Positions 1 to 12,479 of a stretch of DNA of 64,000 nt are shown piece after piece. A model generated the notes under the pieces. The model saw only the letters and a list, made by a program, of their open reading frames with translations, did no database searches and was not told where the DNA came from. Every line of letters starts with the position of its first letter. Position 1 is the first letter of the stretch. The stretch is from Ipomoea triloba (Eukaryota; Streptophyta; Magnoliopsida; Solanales; Convolvulaceae), in assembly GCF_003576645.1 (NCBI RefSeq), contig NC_044916.1, positions 22,428,036-22,492,035 on the forward strand, in the 5' to 3' direction. The position numbers and the translations under genes are program-made.

Positions 1-2
1 AA

Positions 3-2246
3 TATCGTCGATTACATAGTCTGTTTCAGTCCCTTGGTATTGTTCATAGACAATCCTGTGCATACACGCACGAACAAAACGGGCGAGTAGAACGCCGTAA
101 TAGACACATTGTCGAAACCGGCTTAGCTTTACTCGCCCAAGGGTCTGTCCCACTAAAACATTGGGACTCTGCCTTTGAAACTGCTACCCACTTAATCAAT
201 CGGTTACCGTCATCAGTCTTACAGTTTGATACTCCACACTACCGACTGTTCAAATCTCCACCCACATATACTTCACTCCGGGTCTTCGGGTGTCTGTGCT
301 TTCCTCACCTACGACCATATAACCGCCATAAACTGGAGTTCCGGTCAACACCCTGTGTCTTCTTAGGTTACCCTACGTTCTTCCGAGGGTATCGATGTTT
401 AAATCTTGATAATGGGAAAACCTTTATCTGTCGGCACGTCCGTTTTGACGAGACTACTTTTCCCTATGCTTCTGTTGTTCAGGGAACAGGTGACAAAGCA
501 CCCTTAACTAAACCGTGGGGCTCTAGTCCAATTGGTCCGGTGCAAGCACCTGTTAGTGTGCCATCTCCTGCTCCGGCTTTACCACCGCCCACCCGAGAGA
601 CAAAGCGGCGCAAAACAACCCTACCGCAACAGCGTGGGCACAACATGCGCCTACGTCACATGACAAAGGGCACCAGTGAGCAATTTCAGGCTCTCACGGC
701 TAATGTCGCGGATCCCACATGCTACACTCAAGCTATTGGTCATCCACAATGGCGTGATGCCATGGACCAAGAATTCAATGCCCTCATTCATAACTGTACC
801 TGGTCTCTTGTCCCTCCCAAACCAGGTATGAATATCATTGGGTGCAAGTGGGTGTTCCGTACTAAACGGAAAGCCGACGGCACAATCGAGCGATACAAGG
901 CTCGGTTAGTGGCCAAGGGGTTCAACCAGGTTGCCGGTGAGGACTTCTTCGACACATTTAGTCCAGTTGTTAAACCAACAACAGTACGACTCCTATTTTC
1001 TTTTGCGGTCTCACAGGGTTGGACACTACGTCAGCTAGATGTCCACAATGCATTCCTGAATGGACACCTAGCCGAAACCGTCTACATGCGGCAGCCGCCA
1101 GGTTACGAGGATCCGGCTCACCCTGACCATGTCTGCCATTTGCAGCGCTCACTGTATGGCCTCAAACAGGCACCCCGAGCATGGTTTAAGCGGCTGCATG
1201 ATTTTTTGTTGTCGACAGGCTTCTCCGCTTCCAAGACTGATGTTTCACTTTTCCACTACACTGAGGGTACTGACCGAGTGTTCTTACTCGTCTATGTTGA
1301 CGACATTATAATGATGGGGAACAATCCGGTATTAATTGATAAACTGCTACAGAGGCTCTCCAACACGTTCAAAATCCGCGACCTTGGCACACCAAGTTTT
1401 TTTCTTGGGATTGAAACTCTACCCGTTTCAGGCGGGTTGATTCTGTCTCAACGTCGGTATATGAAGGACTTATTGACTCGGGCCGGCATGTCTGATTGTA
1501 AGCCCCTTGCGACACCAGCGTCTGTTTCTCATGCGGTATCTCCGACTACTGATGCGTTTGATAATCCGACTCAGTACAGACGGCTGGCAGGGGCACTCCA
1601 GTATCTCACCATCACCCGCCCCGATCTCTCATATGCAGTCAATCGGCTTTGTCAGTTCATGCACGCACCAACAGTTGAGCACTGGGGCTTATTGAAGCGG
1701 GTTCTTCGGTATGTTAAGGGCACGTTGGATCACGGCTTGCGTCTTTCTTCGTCGACCTCAGCTGACATACACGCTTATTCCGACTCCGACTGGGCCGGGT
1801 GTCCGGCTGATCGCAAATCCACCAGTGGTTACGCCGTCTTTATTGGGGCCAATCTTATCTCCTGGGTATCTCGGAAGCAGCGCACAGTTGCTCGGTCGTC
1901 CACTGAGGCTGAGTATAAAGGGTTAGCCGATGTTACAGCTGAAGTCACATGGGTCATCTCCCTGCTGCGTGAACTCGGACTTCACTCTGGTCGCCCCGCG
2001 ACACTCTGGTGCGACAACCTCGGAGCAACGTACATGTGTGCCAACCCAGTGTTCCACGCCAAAACAAAACATGTTGAGATAGACTACCATTTCGTTCGAG
2101 ACAAAGTTGCATCTGGGGATTTCCTTGTCAACTTCATCTCAACAAAGGATCAGCTGGCCGACATCTTCACCAAGCCGCTTCCTGCGGCCCGGTTTGGGAC
2201 TCTACGAGGCAAGCTCAATGTTGTTTCTCTACCACCTTGCGCTTGA
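3..2246 (+). CDS. Ty1/copia polyprotein, C-terminal part (integrase end, reverse transcriptase, RNase H)
   Basis: The frame is open from base 3 to the TGA at 2244-2246 with no internal stop, so the coding region runs in from outside the window. Translation starts inside the integrase domain (HEQNGRVERRNRHIVE near 80-125), followed by the copia connection region. The RVT_2 reverse transcriptase starts near 800 (NCTWSLVPPKPG, then GCKWVFRTKRK) and has the YVDD catalytic box near 1293. RNase H follows, with DSDWAGCPADRKSTSGY near 1780-1830 and SSTEAEY near 1900. The domain order integrase then RT is diagnostic of Ty1/copia. No frameshift is seen here, so the copy may be fairly young. A putative 3' LTR follows within 8 bases. 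Gag, protease and the 5' LTR lie outside the window. Confidence 0.95.
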   Translation, partial: YRRLHSLFQSLGIVHRQSCAYTHEQNGRVERRNRHIVETGLALLAQGSVPLKHWDSAFETATHLINRLPSSVLQFDTPHYRLFKSPPTYTSLRVFGCLCFPHLRPYNRHKLEFRSTPCVFLGYPTFFRGYRCLNLDNGKTFICRHVRFDETTFPYASVVQGTGDKAPLTKPWGSSPIGPVQAPVSVPSPAPALPPPTRETKRRKTTLPQQRGHNMRLRHMTKGTSEQFQALTANVADPTCYTQAIGHPQWRDAMDQEFNALIHNCTWSLVPPKPGMNIIGCKWVFRTKRKADGTIERYKARLVAKGFNQVAGEDFFDTFSPVVKPTTVRLLFSFAVSQGWTLRQLDVHNAFLNGHLAETVYMRQPPGYEDPAHPDHVCHLQRSLYGLKQAPRAWFKRLHDFLLSTGFSASKTDVSLFHYTEGTDRVFLLVYVDDIIMMGNNPVLIDKLLQRLSNTFKIRDLGTPSFFLGIETLPVSGGLILSQRRYMKDLLTRAGMSDCKPLATPASVSHAVSPTTDAFDNPTQYRRLAGALQYLTITRPDLSYAVNRLCQFMHAPTVEHWGLLKRVLRYVKGTLDHGLRLSSSTSADIHAYSDSDWAGCPADRKSTSGYAVFIGANLISWVSRKQRTVARSSTEAEYKGLADVTAEVTWVISLLRELGLHSGRPATLWCDNLGATYMCANPVFHAKTKHVEIDYHFVRDKVASGDFLVNFISTKDQLADIFTKPLPAARFGTLRGKLNVVSLPPCA

Positions 2247-2253
2247 GGGGGTG

Positions 2254-2386
2254 TGTTAGTCCTGTAAATAATATTAGACTTAGTATATTATTGTTAGAGT
2301 CAGACTCCTAGTGTGTAGCCTATTGTAGAGGTAGTTCAGTGTAACCTCTTTATCTGTAACTCTCTCTCTCACAGTGTCAATCAACA
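2254..2386 (+). mobile_element. Putative 3' LTR of the copia element
   Basis: The coding region ends in a purine-rich tract (TTGAGGGGGTG), a polypurine tract by position. The sequence then starts TGTTAGTCC and can be read to ...TCAACA near 2386, giving a short LTR of about 133 bp. The start is well supported by the polypurine tract. The end is a guess from the CA rule, because the 5' LTR is not in the window and no target-site duplication can be compared. Confidence 0.55.
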
Positions 2387-4945
2387 AAGCTCTCATTATG
2401 TGAGCGTGGGACAATCAGGGCCATTTGATATTAATATCACTATGCATACTGTGTCGCACCAAAAAATAAAACTATGCATATTGTGCATGTGTAATGCGGT
2501 TATGGGAATAGACGAATAGTTAACCTTTGACCAAAGGACGAGTAACAAGTGAGGTGTCTTACCAAATGGAAGGGGGGCATGTGGCATATGCAAACATCGA
2601 TAAATACAATCAGTTGATGGAAAGTTCAGTTTTCAGTACACATATGCTATGTAGTTCAGGGAATTTTTAATATGAAAAAATATTCTTCAAATCCGGTCAT
2701 GGTATAGTTTAAAATATTACATGCCTGTGTAACGCACATTGTCTTTAAACCGATTTGTTTTCTTTTGGAGACGTTAAAATTGTTGAAACGTCAATATCTC
2801 ATGATACAATAAATTACAACGTATATGACAAACTTGAATAAAGATGAACATTTTGAAATTTTTAGAATATGTTGGAAGAATTTTAAAAGTGTCAAGAATT
2901 CTTTAACATTTTGCTCAACGTAAAATGTTTATAAGAGAATGGAATTCATTAGCATTCTTGTCTTTTAAAATTGAATTTAAAATTCAAATGGTAATTTCCA
3001 AAACTAACAAATTAATCAGAATAAATTTTATATTATGAAGTCAATTCTCAAATAAATTAGAATTAAACTAATTCCTAATGTGATCAGAATATACTCAATA
3101 TTTTCAGTACATTATAGCAGTACGAATTGGGAGCAGTGGGCGGTATAACAAGCACTGGTTTTTTTATGGTTTTTGTCAAATTAAAAATTTAAATATGGTC
3201 GGGCAATGGTTTTTAAGCTGATTTTTACTCCTGCATGGTTAAGTTTTTTGTGGGTCCCAAATGAGAGAAATGACATACTCACTTTGTGCGAGTTGGGCGC
3301 ACATTCAGCGCATCCACGCACTCGCTAGCACGTCTTCTGCTATGTTTTTATAAAAAAAATCCTGTCAAAAGTCATAATGATCAGATTCTTTTTTCCCTTT
3401 TTTTTCGTTCACTTTGTCTCATCTCTCTCCTAGTTGGCACATAAACAACCCTGAAAAAATTTGAAGCTGGTGTGGTTGCTCTAGGGATCCCCTTAGCCAC
3501 AACAGGCCAACAGCAAAGCAAAAGCAAAGCAACACCATTGCTGCTCCCATACTACTCAAACAGTAAAGCTCTGAAGCACCACATCATCCTTTTAGTTGGA
3601 AAAAATTCAAAATTTTGACAAAATCTTAAGTTGTCTGGGTTACCAATTATCAAACGAATGTTCAAGTTTTTCGTGAGACTAGCATACCCTTATTTGGCTA
3701 TTCTGAAATGTTAAACACCAAACCAGAAAGTATGGCCAATTGTAAATATTTGATAACTTTAGGATACATTGTCCATTGATACGTTAACACTTACACAATA
3801 CTCATTCAATGAATCATATAGCATGCCATTAAAAAGTAAAGACAAACTTATAGGAAAGTCTTTTTCCGCAAATAGCGATTTACAAAATTACAAATTTCAA
3901 TTATTTTATTTTAAGAAAAAATAATCTATAATTGTGAATAAAGGTGTAAGAATAAATTCTACTTTTAATCTCATATTTAAAGGGGCATTTGGTTCATACA
4001 TTAAAATGAAAATAGTGATTAGAAATTTAGAATCAAATAATTAGTAATAGTAATAGGTTTAAATAGAAAAAATTTAATTGTTTAGTAGTAATAAGAATTA
4101 AAATCAAAATAAATAATTAATTAAAATTAATAAATATATAAAAGTAGGGAAGGAGAAGGCAATCATTATTGTGTGGAGTGTGGACCATACTATCAAATAA
4201 TATACATCTACTACACAAATAATATATTTTTAGTATATTAAAAATGTCTATTGTATTTATTGAAAGTATATTATTTGAATACTGAAAATACATTATTTTG
4301 TATAATATACATTCAAAACACAAATAATGTATTAGTATATTAAAAATGTACTTTTTATTATAACCGACACTATGTGAACCAATAATGTGTGAACCAATAA
4401 TTTGCTAGGGGAAGAGAAATGGGTTTTACGATTACTAAAAGTTGAATCCAATAATAAGATAGCAAAAGCATGCCAACAAACAGGGTAATTGGTATAAATT
4501 CTATAGTATGGTACAAAAGTCCTCTAACCAAACACCACATTAGTCCTACTCTTATAACTCTACTTTGTATAACTAGTTAATTAAAAGAGTTTACATAAGA
4601 ATATAAATTACGCATTTGGCAAGAGACTTGAATGATATAAAAGGATGGAGATTATCCATGAATGATCTAACTCTGTAGAAACAGATAAGTATCCGGGCAG
4701 GCAAGAGATTCATTAGAATCACTTGTTGAATTTTCATGAATGGTCTGTATAGAATGAAGTTCAAACTGGATGTGTTACAATATATAGACTTAAGCCTTTA
4801 TAAAGAACATTTTTCAAGTTCTTGGTCGAACTATTTCTGGGTAAAACTACAAAAATGAAACAATATTCATGTTCAAGAACTGCATATGTAAAGAAGATAC
4901 CTAAGTGCCATATGATCAGGAGGCCTACTGGCAGCTTGTAGCCAA
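2387..4945. other. AT-rich intergenic DNA, no gene seen
   Basis: About 2.5 kb between the copia element and the 3' end of the TM9SF gene. Short open frames here have no recognisable domain. At 3980-4530 weakly inverted TTTGGTT-type ends flank an AT-rich stretch, as in decayed MITEs, but the ends do not pair well enough to call one. The 3' untranslated region of the TM9SF gene must lie in the last few hundred bases. Confidence 0.5.
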
Positions 4946-7900
4946 TCAGTCGATCTTGACGGAAGAGTATATGAGCCTTGTGAACCAGAAGCAAGCGTAG
5001 AAGCCGATAGTGCCAGTGAGCACAAAAAATGCGTAAGAAGCAATGAGCATGTAACCGAAATACAATATTCCAGAAACAGGCTTTGTAATCTCCAGCTTAG
5101 TGAAGAAATAGAAGGTAGCGTAGAGGAATAGGTAGAGTGCTGATGAGCCTGATGTTAGGTAAGATCGCCACCACCATAGGTAATCTTCACTGCATAACTG
5201 GAAATAACATAGCACAATTGTTATTTCTGCGCACGTGACAATCAGAATGACGAAGACAATGAAGAGGAACCCAAAGAGGTAGTAAAACTGGTTCAGCCAA
5301 ATGGAGGTGAGGATGAAGAAGAGCTCAATGAAAACAGCTCCGAATGGGAGTATGCCTCCAATTAGAACCGAGAATATAGGGTTCATGTACCAAGCCTGCT
5401 CGGGGATTTGCCTTGGTATTTTATTAGTCTTCACAGGATCCTCGATGACGGGTTTCTTGAAACCAACATAACTGCCCACAAAAACGAGGGGAACTGAGAT
5501 TCCAAACCATAAGAAGACAAGTGCAAACATTGTCCCAAATGGAACTGCCCCTGATGACTTCTCGCCCCAGATGAGTGCATTTAAAACAAAAAAGATGGCA
5601 AAGACGGTAGCTGGAAACAGGAGGGCTGTCCTCAGAGCAATTTTCTTCCATTCTGTACCCTTAAACATCTTGTAAAGACGGGCAGAGGAATAACCGGCAA
5701 ACAGTCCCATGAAAACCCAAAGCAAGAGCATGGCTGTCATTAGACCACCACGATTTGAAGGTGAAAGGAAGCCAAGGACAGCAAATATCATTGTTACAAG
5801 CATCACACCGAAGAACTGTACACCAGTTCCCACATAGATGCAAAGCAAGTTTGAGTGAGTGGGGGGCCTGAAAACATCAGAATGCACTAGTTTCCATCCT
5901 GTTTCTTCTTGAGCCTCCTCCTGGGTCTCAAGTTCATTATATCTGGAAATGTCACGATACAAAGTACGCAGCATAATCATGGCCACCATACCCGAGAGGA
6001 AGAGAACAATCATCAAAGAATTTACTACTGAAAACCAATGGATTTGATCATCTGCCATCAAAAGATAGGTATCCCATCTAGATGCCCACTTCACCTCACT
6101 TTCCTGCATTTGCAGAGACATAATAAAGCTATTTAGCATTAATATTAACCACCCAAATCAGACAGAATGTTAGAGCCAATAAATGAGCATTCATCTACAT
6201 AAACTAGGTGTTAAGCTACATTACCTGGAACTCAACATCATATGTGAATATGATTTCTTGTTTATTCTCAACCTCTTGCGGAGAATTTGAGTTAGATACT
6301 GTCCGCTTCGCATGTGGATCACAGGTTGTCAAACGAGTATTTGCACTCCATTCTCCTTCATATTCATGCTTGACACTAGATGTATAATATACAAATAAAT
6401 TGACATATTTGGTTAATATATCTTTTAAGTGTTCTGGGCAAGTACACTTCTTATAGAAACTAAGGTTTCATAGAAGAATCAAAACCTGAATGGCATGACC
6501 TCAAATCCCACAATCCTGGCTGAGTCAGTCTGCAAATCTCTATGATACTTGACTGTAAAAGTCAAGTGATTGTGAATAAAAAACTTTTCATCCTTGCTCT
6601 GAGCATGATTACACAGTATTAGTAAATAAAAATAAAAATAAAAATAAAAACCTCTTGGTAATATTTCCATTTTAGGGTTCTAGCCTTTTAGGAAAAGACT
6701 AAGGAACTTACCCCAGCATATTGTCCTTTGACACCAATATAATATCCCTGCTGATATGCAGGAGGGCTTTCTTGGTCCAACCTTCGAACTGGAACAACCA
6801 ATGGAAGATTATCCAAGATCCTGCCACATAAATCAACAATTTCTTTTTTAAAAAAAAAGTAACCAAAAAATAAAATAAACTCAGATCACATATTCAAAGA
6901 TAAAGCAGTAGTATACTATGACAAGGTGGCATACATGTTCACACGGTACTCATCATCTATCTTAGATTTGAATTCTTTTGCAGTTTTGTCATCAAGAACA
7001 ACCCGACAAACAATATGGCACATCTCTGGTTCCCTCATTTTAAACTACAAAATAACCATGACAAGAATGAGTCAGCTATTGTAATTTGCAAAAACAAAAC
7101 CGAAAAACCACGGTGCATATTGAACTCACCACAAAAGCAGAGTTCTCAATTCTGTCTCCACGGAGTACTTCCCCAAGGTTTTCTCTACTGTCAAGAATTT
7201 TTTCTGGACGGCAGAATGGCACAGTATAGTATGAGTAAGGAAGTTGAGTCTTCGTAGAACTCAGCTTATTTACTTTGACAGACAACAGATCTCCCTGCAA
7301 TAGTCATTTAAAAAATAACACCCACATTACTAAATCTTATTCAAACAAACTTGAAGTATTTAAACCATAGTCCATAATAGCACTACGTTAAATGAGAACA
7401 AAGTATAGGCCTTGGTTTAAGCAGAAGGATAGACCCATTGCACAAGACAACTAGATCATGAAAGATATGGGAAAGTAACACACGCCACCATAATCATTTT
7501 AGAGATTTGCAGGGATTGAGCCCATATCCTACTGGTCAACGATGAGCTCTTGGCCATTATGCCAAGAACATCCTTCCCATACTAAGCAAGCATATTAAAT
7601 TTATGTGATTAAATATTCAAAAATCATGCAATGAGAAATTATATGCAACTGATATGCCCACTATTATAAATACCCACATTGCAACATGAAGTTGAAGATC
7701 CTTAAGTCTTAACTGACCCAGCACAACATATTAGACCATATGATGCCTAAATTGTTCCCCTTTTACTAGATTTTATGCTTGTGGATAAGCCAAGTTCTAT
7801 CATTTGCGTTCAGAAGAAATAAATTGGAAAGCAAAACCTCAGTATGTATCCAAATTTTAGATTATTTGCTAATGGTATACAGTTTCAGAATTTAGAAATG

Positions 7901-8843
7901 ACAAGCATATGCTCCAAAAAGTTTCACCTTCCTATATTCACACCACTTCCATGAGACCCACGTTGATAACCTACTTAAGAGGCTAAGCTGTCTCTCATAT
8001 TCATCCCAATTCCCAACAGGTATCCTACTCTTAATGTGCAATGATTGTTGAAACTAGTCTATTTTTCATTTTGAAAAGAAAGTTTTAGATATTTTTTTCT
8101 CTTCAATTTTCCTCTTTTTTTTTTTTATCTTTTTCGATTTGTGGCAAATAAAAGCAGATTACATTTCTCACAAGTATTATTGAGGCAAACAACATAAATT
8201 CAATTTTGGCAATACTAATCATCTGCACACCCCACTTACATAGACTACTGATACATAAAAGCCACCATCTAAATTACACAGCTTCGTACATTAGTTATTC
8301 AAACAAGATGTTCTTCTGATTTCCTTCCATTCATACATAATATACATTGCATCTACCGAATAAAAAAATATCAAATTCTCATTTCCTAACACTGCAGTTA
8401 TATAATCCATAGTGCCATTTCAATCCGTTTCATCAACACATTTTTCACACCCATTCGTAAACACCGAATCCCTCTAAGAATCACGAGATTGAAATTCACC
8501 AGTCATACACTGAAATATAAAGACAGAGAGAGGGATGGGAGAAGAGAGATCAAGCAGATCTGACGGGTAAACCAAATCAAACGGAACAAAAAGCAAACAA
8601 CACATCAGCACACACTTACAAAAGCACTGAAAATTGAAAAAGCATCAAAACCTGAATATACACATACACATGGACATATCCATATATAAAAGAACGGAAA
8701 TAATAGAGGGGAATGTGGACCTTATGGAAGTCTTCGGGGGCGACGCCGGGGAGGTAGAAAGATCGGGCATGGTGGAAGGTGAGAAAGAGCGCAATTGTGA
8801 TCAATGCCGGAGATAGAAGCGGAGATCGACGAGGTCTTCCCAT
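4946..8843 (-). CDS. Transmembrane 9 superfamily (TM9SF / EMP70) protein, 7 exons
   Basis: Spliced CDS on the minus strand: 8843-8721, 7294-7130, 7044-6935, 6820-6712, 6598-6486, 6375-6225 and 6103-4946, all with GT/AG junctions and together 1,929 nt for 642 residues, the usual plant TM9SF length. The protein has a signal peptide (residues 1 to about 28, then SFYLPGVAPEDF), a lumenal domain of about 240 residues, and nine hydrophobic segments, eight of them packed in the last exon. Conserved family strings are visible: GDRIENS, FIHNHLTFTV, RIVGFEV, WASRWDTYLLM, LLWVFMG, SSGAVPFGTMFALV, IPRQIPEQAWYMNP and a C-terminal KID. In this family the C-terminal KxD signal binds coatomer and keeps the protein in the Golgi. 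No stop or frameshift is seen. Intron 1 is 1.4 kb. The start matches the family N terminus. The large last exon is typical of plant TMN genes. Confidence 0.96.
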
Positions 8844-9559
8844 GGCGGAAGAGAGACGGGAAATGGATGCGTGAGATGATCGAGCGATCTTCCTCTCAGA
8901 TCCAGAACGCGGAGCTATGACTTATGAGAAATGTGTCATATATGATATATGTACTGTGCGTGTAAAAGACTCGATTTTCTTTTTCATTTATTTCTTTTCC
9001 TATTTTTGGAGATTGTCGGTTGCCCAGTTTTGTTCTTCAACGGGCCCAGGCCCATATCTTGATTGGGACTATAACCAGTTAATCTACGGCCAGGAATCTC
9101 ACAAAATCACCGACATTGGTTATACGTATCACACCGACGTAATACTCCTAATTTATGGTGTGTTTTTTTTTCAAAATATTGAAAATAATTTATCTTTCAG
9201 TAGTGAACTCTACAAATAAAATGAATAAAAGTTCACAAATATCACGGAAGAGCACTAGATCCAAAACAAACACTCTAAGAACAAAACCAAATGAGGTAAT
9301 ACTCCTGTTACACGGGGTTTGGTTGGAGAGAAGAAATTAGGTGGGAAAAGAATTACAATTCCATGGGAAAAGAATAATACGGGAATAAAGTGGAGTTTAA
9401 ATTCCAGTGTTTTGGCTGCCAATGTTTATATCGTGGACTCTGGTCCTATATGACGTCATTTTGATGTGATAGTCAAGTGAAATTTGACGGGACGGGTATT
9501 GTTCCGTCGCCTAATTCCGTTACAATTTTTTTTATTAAATATAAAAGCAAAGTCGTCTT
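8844..9559. other. TM9SF promoter side and intergenic DNA
   Basis: The first 100 bases upstream of the TM9SF start codon are purine-rich with small repeats (GAGAGA, GATCGAGCGATC) and are probably 5' untranslated region and core promoter. No clear TATA box was picked out. At 9315-9430 a CACGGGGTTTGGTTGG string resembles the end of a decayed MITE, but no partner end is seen. Confidence 0.4.
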
Positions 9560-10700
9560 CTACTACACAGGGGCGGAGCCAGGATTTGTTGGTGCGGTGG
9601 GCCAACCACAATTCAAGAGAATAATAAAATATATTAATATTTATTAACATATTTCAAATTACTATCGTTATATTACAAATCTACTAAAATTTATAAATTA
9701 TAATGTCTCTCTTGCATGTCACAAAAAATATCTATACTAAATTGTTTTTCAATGTATACTAACAAACAATCATTAAGAGATGCGCAATAACTTGAATGCG
9801 AGAGTACAATTAACATTTGATCACATGTAAATCAAATTAATCAGCTAAAGAATATTCATGATTATCGATTTTTAATTAAAACAAAATAAAGACAAACCTT
9901 ACTTGATTTAATTAGAGATGTATTCTGAAATTCGAATGAATAACAAAATGCTTCACCTCTTTGATATATATACTTTAATTGTCTTCGAATGATATGGAGA
10001 CTAGAAAATCTTAAACCCAAGAGTTTATAAGGAAGCATGCAAGTCAAAGAAGAAATGGTCTTTCTCTTTTGTTCTTGCCAAACTAAAATGAAGGAAAGCA
10101 AAATTGGTTACCTTGTTTTCTCTACCTAATTGACTCTCACACTACAGCAAATGAAGGAAAAACCAAGGCTATGAAATGGGTTTCTTTGGTTGCTTTTTTA
10201 TTCTGCCAAAACCAAAAGCAATGGCAAAGGAAACTAGGAAACTAATGAATGAATAAATAAATAAATAAAGTGTTGAAAAAAAAAGGCATAAATGGCATTT
10301 TAAGTGGCCATTTTGTGGTATAAATATATGTAGGTTCCACATCCGATTTCGGTCGGGTCAAAGTGGATTCAGATTCTTCGTAGTGAGACGAAGAGATCGA
10401 TATATTATATGCTCAAAATGGATAATGGGTGAATGAGAAAATTGGTTCTCAAAATGACCCATTTGAGATGGAATTTGTGTGGAAAAAGCTTTAAGTAAAG
10501 TCTTTTGTCCCACATTGGTTTGGGAAGAAGATTTCACCCACTATATATACAAGGGTCTTTTATGACTTGTTAACTTGTATAGCATAGATGCTTTCTCTCG
10601 CGCGTAGGGGGGTGCAAATCAAATCCCAGAATGAGCTAGAAAAGGCTTGACTCGTGTTACATTTTTCCGTCTCAGTCCCGCAATAGTGCGCTGTGGCAAG

Positions 10701-10758
10701 GCTAGGTAGTGCGAGACATCAGCAATGTAGGCTAGGTAGTGCGAGACATCAGCAATGT
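10701..10758. repeat. Tandem duplication, 30-bp unit
   Basis: GCTAGGTAGTGCGAGACATC plus AGCAATGTAG occurs at 10701 and again, apart from the last two bases, at 10731. It lies in the transcribed-side half of the LTR-like insertion. Confidence 0.9.
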
Positions 10759-10828
10759 CCGTCTCACTACCACAGTAGAGACCTCTCGTAGGCTGATGTC
10801 TAGCGAACCTCTCTCACGAGCGATGTCT

Positions 10829-10902
10829 CGTGGCTTCCAGGGTAACTCCGTATCACTTCCACTGTCGTGGCTTCCAGGGTAACTCCGTATCACTTCCACT
10901 GT
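10829..10902. repeat. Tandem duplication, 37-bp unit
   Basis: A unit beginning CGTGGCTTCCAGGGTAACTC and ending CACTTCCACTGT is repeated exactly at 10829-10865 and 10866-10902. This is the second short exact duplication in the same LTR-like insertion. Confidence 0.9.
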
Positions 10903-11639
10903 GACCGTTCTACCATTATTTCTTATTAATAGATTGCTAGTGGGAAGTAAATATGTGCTTAGTGGGTGGAGGTTACATATGAAGAATGAATGCCATTATT
11001 CAATGTTATTTATCCCTTCCTCTACTATAAATTACCAGGAGAGTATGAGCATTTTATGAGTTTTGATACTCACGTTAAAATCACTCTGCAAAAGTGAATT
11101 TTCCACCTCGAAACTCTGCTCTCCTTCCTTTCAAGCCACCTGTGTTCATCCCACGTTCTCGTTCGCCGGGTCCCAAATTTGTGTGCTCAAACGCAGGAAT
11201 CGTAGTACGTTTTATCCTGGGAAACCTAGACCGCAATGCTCCAGCACCCCGGGAGGCGGTAAATAAGGTTTTAAGGACAGAGGCAACTTGACTCGTGCTT
11301 ACAACTACTCCAAAGTCTGTTCATCTCCGTCCTGTGTTATTCCAGGTTTATCTAACCTTTGTGTAGGTTTAAATTCCTGAAATTATTTATTTATTTATTT
11401 ATTGTGGATTTTTTATTTCGTCCATTTTCTTGGGGTTTTCGAGAATTATTTCTTACCTAAAGTTTCATTTTCTTTTTTCTCTCACCTAAAAAAAATAATA
11501 AATAGCCATGAAAATGGTTTCCTTGTCTCCCCTTTCTGCCGAAAACAAAAGGGATTAAAAGCCAAAAATTAAACCAACTATTGCTTTTGTTTCTGAAACC
11601 TCTTGAACTGTGGTCTAGTGCTGTATCGGATATTCTTTT

Positions 11640-12479
11640 TACCTAACCTTTGACAGGGCAATTAGGCAGATGAGAGATTCTTTTTACATAACTTTTTTTT
11701 TGTTAGTTACAAAAAATAAAAATAAAAAGATCATGTATTGATGAAGTCAATGTCAAAATCTTTAGAGTTAATCACCATTTTGGTCCCTCAATTGTTTTCT
11801 AACTGTCAATGTAGTCTATAGTCCGTAAAGTGCACGCACGATGCACGCACAGTGCACGCACGATGCACGCACAGTGCACGCCCGATGCACGCACAATGCA
11901 TGCAAGACGCACGAACAGTACAAGAAATTGTCGTCAAACAAGAGTATAAGCAAATATTTTAAACTCTTTGTTTTAAATGATTTTGTATGAGATATTTATA
12001 TATTTATTTATGATTTTAAAAGACCTATTTACGGGATAAATTTATTAATCAAAATTTTAACCCCTACGACCCTTATATCATTGTTTTGAGCCTAAGTTTG
12101 AACTCAAACTAAACCTAAGCCCAAATGATTTAATCTCCTAAGCCTAAATAGTTCTTCTTGAGCCCAATTAGATAAGCCCAATTATTTTAAGTCAAAAATA
12201 AATTTTAACCTAGGTATATATGAATATGTACATTATTTTCAAGATGATTGTTCATTGCCTAGCAGCCCCAAATCAAAAGCTTATCCTTTGTCTCTCTCTC
12301 ATCTCTCTGCCTCTCGATTCTCTTTGATATTCTCCCTCGACACCCCCGATAGGAAGCAGAACCGGCGGTATCATCGTCTCCCCCAGCGAAGCAGCGAACT
12401 CTGGTCTCCCTCCTCTATTTTCCAGCGACGAGCAGGGTAGCTCCAGCTATGGACCTCCTTTTGGCTAAGACAGTAGGTG
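11640..12479. other. Unique filler between the two hAT copies, with a possible captured exon
   Basis: These 840 bases separate the two partial copies of the hAT end and have no counterpart in the second copy. They contain an 11-bp tandem array and, at about 12255-12475, a relatively GC-rich stretch with CT-rich runs and an ATG (12449) shortly before the inner hAT end. This looks like the 5' leader and first codons of a plant gene, but the 61-residue open frame shows no known domain. Capture of a host gene fragment is an inference. Confidence 0.35.
11831..11918. repeat. 11-bp tandem repeat, 8 units
   Basis: Units TGCACGCACGA and TGCACGCACAG alternate, giving a higher-order period of 22, and decay toward the 3' end (TGCATGCAAGA, CGCACGAACAG). 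The GTGCAC palindrome recurs through the array. Confidence 0.9.

Larger units (their letters stand above)
10271..11457 (+). mobile_element. Solo-LTR-like insertion inside the hAT element, 5-bp TSD TAAAG
   Basis: The 1,187-bp insertion starts TGTTGAAAAA and is flanked by TAAAG on both sides (10266-10270 and 11458-11462). The second hAT copy at about 13205 has the empty site (AAATAAAG followed directly by TTTCC), which defines the boundaries. It carries a TATA-like CTATATATACA at 10541, in keeping with an LTR promoter. It ends in CC instead of the usual CA. No primer-binding site or coding region is present, so it is read as a solo LTR. It contains two tandem duplications, listed separately. 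Confidence 0.6.

Noticed and set aside
3981..4530. MITE with TTTGGTT ends in the intergenic DNA before the TM9SF gene
   Set aside because: Ends pair over only about seven bases and no TSD could be found.
11831..11918. CRISPR-like array
   Set aside because: Repeats are direct head-to-tail without unique spacers, in a plant nuclear genome.
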